Source of the DNA: Marinoscillum sp. MHG1-6
GTDB lineage: Bacteria; Bacteroidota; Bacteroidia; Cytophagales; Cyclobacteriaceae
Direction: 5' to 3'
NCBI RefSeq assembly: GCF_024714475.1
Contig: NZ_JAMZMI010000001.1
Location: forward strand, 434,001-498,000
Length of the DNA: 64,000 bases
The position numbers and the translations under genes are program-made. This document shows, in pieces, positions 62,827 to 64,000 of the stretch. Below the pieces are notes generated by a model. That model saw only the letters and a list, made by a program, of their open reading frames with translations, was not told where the DNA came from and ran no database searches. Position 1 is the stretch's first letter; the number at the start of each line of letters is the position of its first letter.

Positions 62827-62904
62827 GCATAACAGTAACAAAATTTCAATTCTTTAAGTAAATCTATTTTACTTAGCTATGTGTATAAGTTGAAATTTGA
62901 CAGG

Positions 62905-64000
62905 ATGAAGATTCTCACGGGTTTTCTTATGATAATAACCTTTTGCGCAACAGCCCAGGTTGATCAGGCAAAGTTGGGCAATGAATATTTTCAAAAGGGT
63001 GAATTGCAAAAGGCAGAGGAGATTTATCAGGAACTCTACAAAAATCCAGCTGCTCTTCCTCTGATCTATAGTAATTACCTCGATTTGTTGTTAAGGTCAG
63101 AAGAACATAAATCCGCTGAAAGCCTCATAAAATCTGCACAAAAGTATTTCCCCTCGAACACTCAATATCAAGTTGGTTTACTCAAACTATATGAAGTAAG
63201 TAGTCAGACTGATGAGCAGGATAAGTACCTGAAAAAACTCCGTAAGGAATATGGGGATAACAATTTTGCATTGGCGAATTTGGCTAAATACATGGCCAAT
63301 CAACAGCTAAATGAATTTGCTATTGACTTCTATAAGGAAGCAAGAGAAATATCCAGAACCTCATATGCCTATGCGCTGGAATTGGCGGCACTTTATCGTG
63401 CTGAAGATATGCGTGATAGCATGATGGATGAATATCTTAATTATGCATCCATTAACACTCATGGTCTCGCTTATGTAAAAAACCTTTTTCAAAGTATACT
63501 CCAGGACGAACAGGATCAAAACTTTTTGGAACAAACCCTTATCCGAAGGATGCAGGATAACCCATCAGATATGATGTATCCGGACTTAATCATTTGGCTC
63601 GAGATCCAGCGCAAAAATTTTTACTCAGCTTTTATTCAGGCCAGAGCAATGGATAAAAGAATGAATAAACCGGGTGAAAAGTGTTTAAGTGTAGCCCGAA
63701 TTGCAATGGAAAATGAAGATTGGGATACGGCAATCCTAATATTTGAGTACGTCATAAAGAATTATGCTGACAGCAGAAATTACCCTTCGGCTCGAACGTT
63801 AAGTATCCAGGCTAGAGAGAATAAAGTAAAAAAGACTTACCCGGTAGATAAACAAGCTATCCGAATCTTGTCCGAAGAATATCAGCAATTGTACGATGAA
63901 TTAGGATCAAATCCGTATACGCTGGAAGCTATTAGAAGTAAAGCATTGTTACATGCATTTTATCTGGATGAAATTGATTCTGCGATTTCAAAATTGAATT
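62905..64000 (+). CDS. secreted TPR protein, C-terminus cut off by the window
   Basis: An ATG at 62905 starts a signal peptide (MKILTGFLMIITFCATAQ); an in-frame GTG at 62881 would only lengthen it and is less likely. The 365 codons present show repeated TPR-like helices, for example KLGNEYFQKGELQKAEEIYQ, YGDNNFALANLAKYMANQQL, FAIDFYKEAREISRTSYAYA and DWDTAILIFEYVIKNYADSR. No stop occurs before the edge. The gene runs away from the candidate origin on the leading strand of the rightward fork. Function unknown; a scaffold role in the periplasm is likely. Confidence 0.82.
   Translation, partial: MKILTGFLMIITFCATAQVDQAKLGNEYFQKGELQKAEEIYQELYKNPAALPLIYSNYLDLLLRSEEHKSAESLIKSAQKYFPSNTQYQVGLLKLYEVSSQTDEQDKYLKKLRKEYGDNNFALANLAKYMANQQLNEFAIDFYKEAREISRTSYAYALELAALYRAEDMRDSMMDEYLNYASINTHGLAYVKNLFQSILQDEQDQNFLEQTLIRRMQDNPSDMMYPDLIIWLEIQRKNFYSAFIQARAMDKRMNKPGEKCLSVARIAMENEDWDTAILIFEYVIKNYADSRNYPSARTLSIQARENKVKKTYPVDKQAIRILSEEYQQLYDELGSNPYTLEAIRSKALLHAFYLDEIDSAISKLN

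Larger units (their letters stand above)
62523..62904. other. oriC: candidate chromosome replication origin (oriC)
   Basis: An AT-rich gap of 382 bases without any coding frame. On the plus strand it has DnaA-box-like sites (consensus TTATNCACA): CTATTCACA at 62627-62635 (one mismatch), TTATCCACA at 62688-62696 (perfect), TCATCCACA at 62771-62779 (one mismatch), TTTTCCACA at 62810-62818 and ATATCCACA at 62818-62826 (one mismatch each), all in the same orientation. A weaker one is at 62743-62751 on the minus strand. AT-rich stretches suited to unwinding lie at about 62649-62667 and 62779-62808. Spot counts by hand show the plus strand C-rich before the gap and G-rich after it. mnmG and three parS-like sites lie within 8.5 kb. 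Identification is inferred; dnaA is not in the window. Confidence 0.75.

Noticed and set aside
1-64000. Insertion sequences, prophage, CRISPR or defence islands
   Set aside because: No transposase, integrase, Cas or restriction-type product and no terminal repeats were seen.

Overview
The window is a stretch of a Bacteroidota chromosome, most likely Cytophagales; the order is inferred, not proven. Signs are gliding/type IX secretion genes (gldB, gldE-gldD, gldJ), many short lipoprotein signals, OmpA/PD40 envelope proteins, a cluster of rng, a 29-residue basic ribosomal-type protein and HU, promoters of the TTTG / TAnnTTTG type, and no clear Shine-Dalgarno sequences. I see no insertion sequence, prophage, CRISPR array, tRNA or rRNA.

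Layout. 1-24.5 kb is almost entirely minus strand: a partial AsmA-like protein, a small lipoprotein, an aldehyde dehydrogenase, two OmpA proteins, an M23 peptidase, DsbD, an M20 dipeptidase, an uncharacterised secreted protein of about 1620 residues, prmA-tpiA, uvrA and a GH51 arabinofuranosidase. One plus-strand transglutaminase-like gene interrupts the series. 24.9-27.6 kb (plus) holds an ECF sigma factor with a tiny overlapping partner, nth and a glycosyltransferase. 27.6-32.1 kb holds gldB (minus), a divergent beta-barrel gene, and rng, the small basic protein, a TPR protein and HU on the minus strand. 32.2-38.6 kb (plus) is mutY-ssb-gldE-gldD, a PAS-LuxR regulator and recG. 38.7-47.7 kb is mixed: an Hsp20-like protein, a K+ channel, an LD-carboxypeptidase, a desaturase, a 2H phosphoesterase, DUF4301, TerB-like and S1/P1 nuclease. 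47.9-52.8 kb is mfd and gldJ, then comF on the minus strand. 53.5-62.5 kb is a tight plus-strand series: a small protein, a DUF4175-like coiled-coil protein, an anti-sigma-type ATPase, ybeY, mnmG, a degenerate methyltransferase and an Ig-like lipoprotein. A TPR gene runs off the right edge.

The strongest non-gene signal is at the right end. The AT-rich gap at 62523-62904 carries one perfect and four one-mismatch DnaA boxes, all in the same orientation. The plus strand is C-rich to its left and G-rich to its right although the genes on both sides are coded on the same strand. Two ParB-binding (parS) sites in a perfect 20-bp repeat lie just upstream of mnmG (58.03-58.09 kb), and a third near-perfect one lies inside a gene at 54.18 kb. 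Together these suggest the chromosome replication origin with its centromere cluster. If so, the ybeY-mnmG series is transcribed head-on to the leftward fork.

Four DNA-repair or recombination genes (uvrA, nth, mutY, mfd) plus recG and ssb are spread through the window, and three genes (mutY, gldE, mfd) appear to start at TTG.
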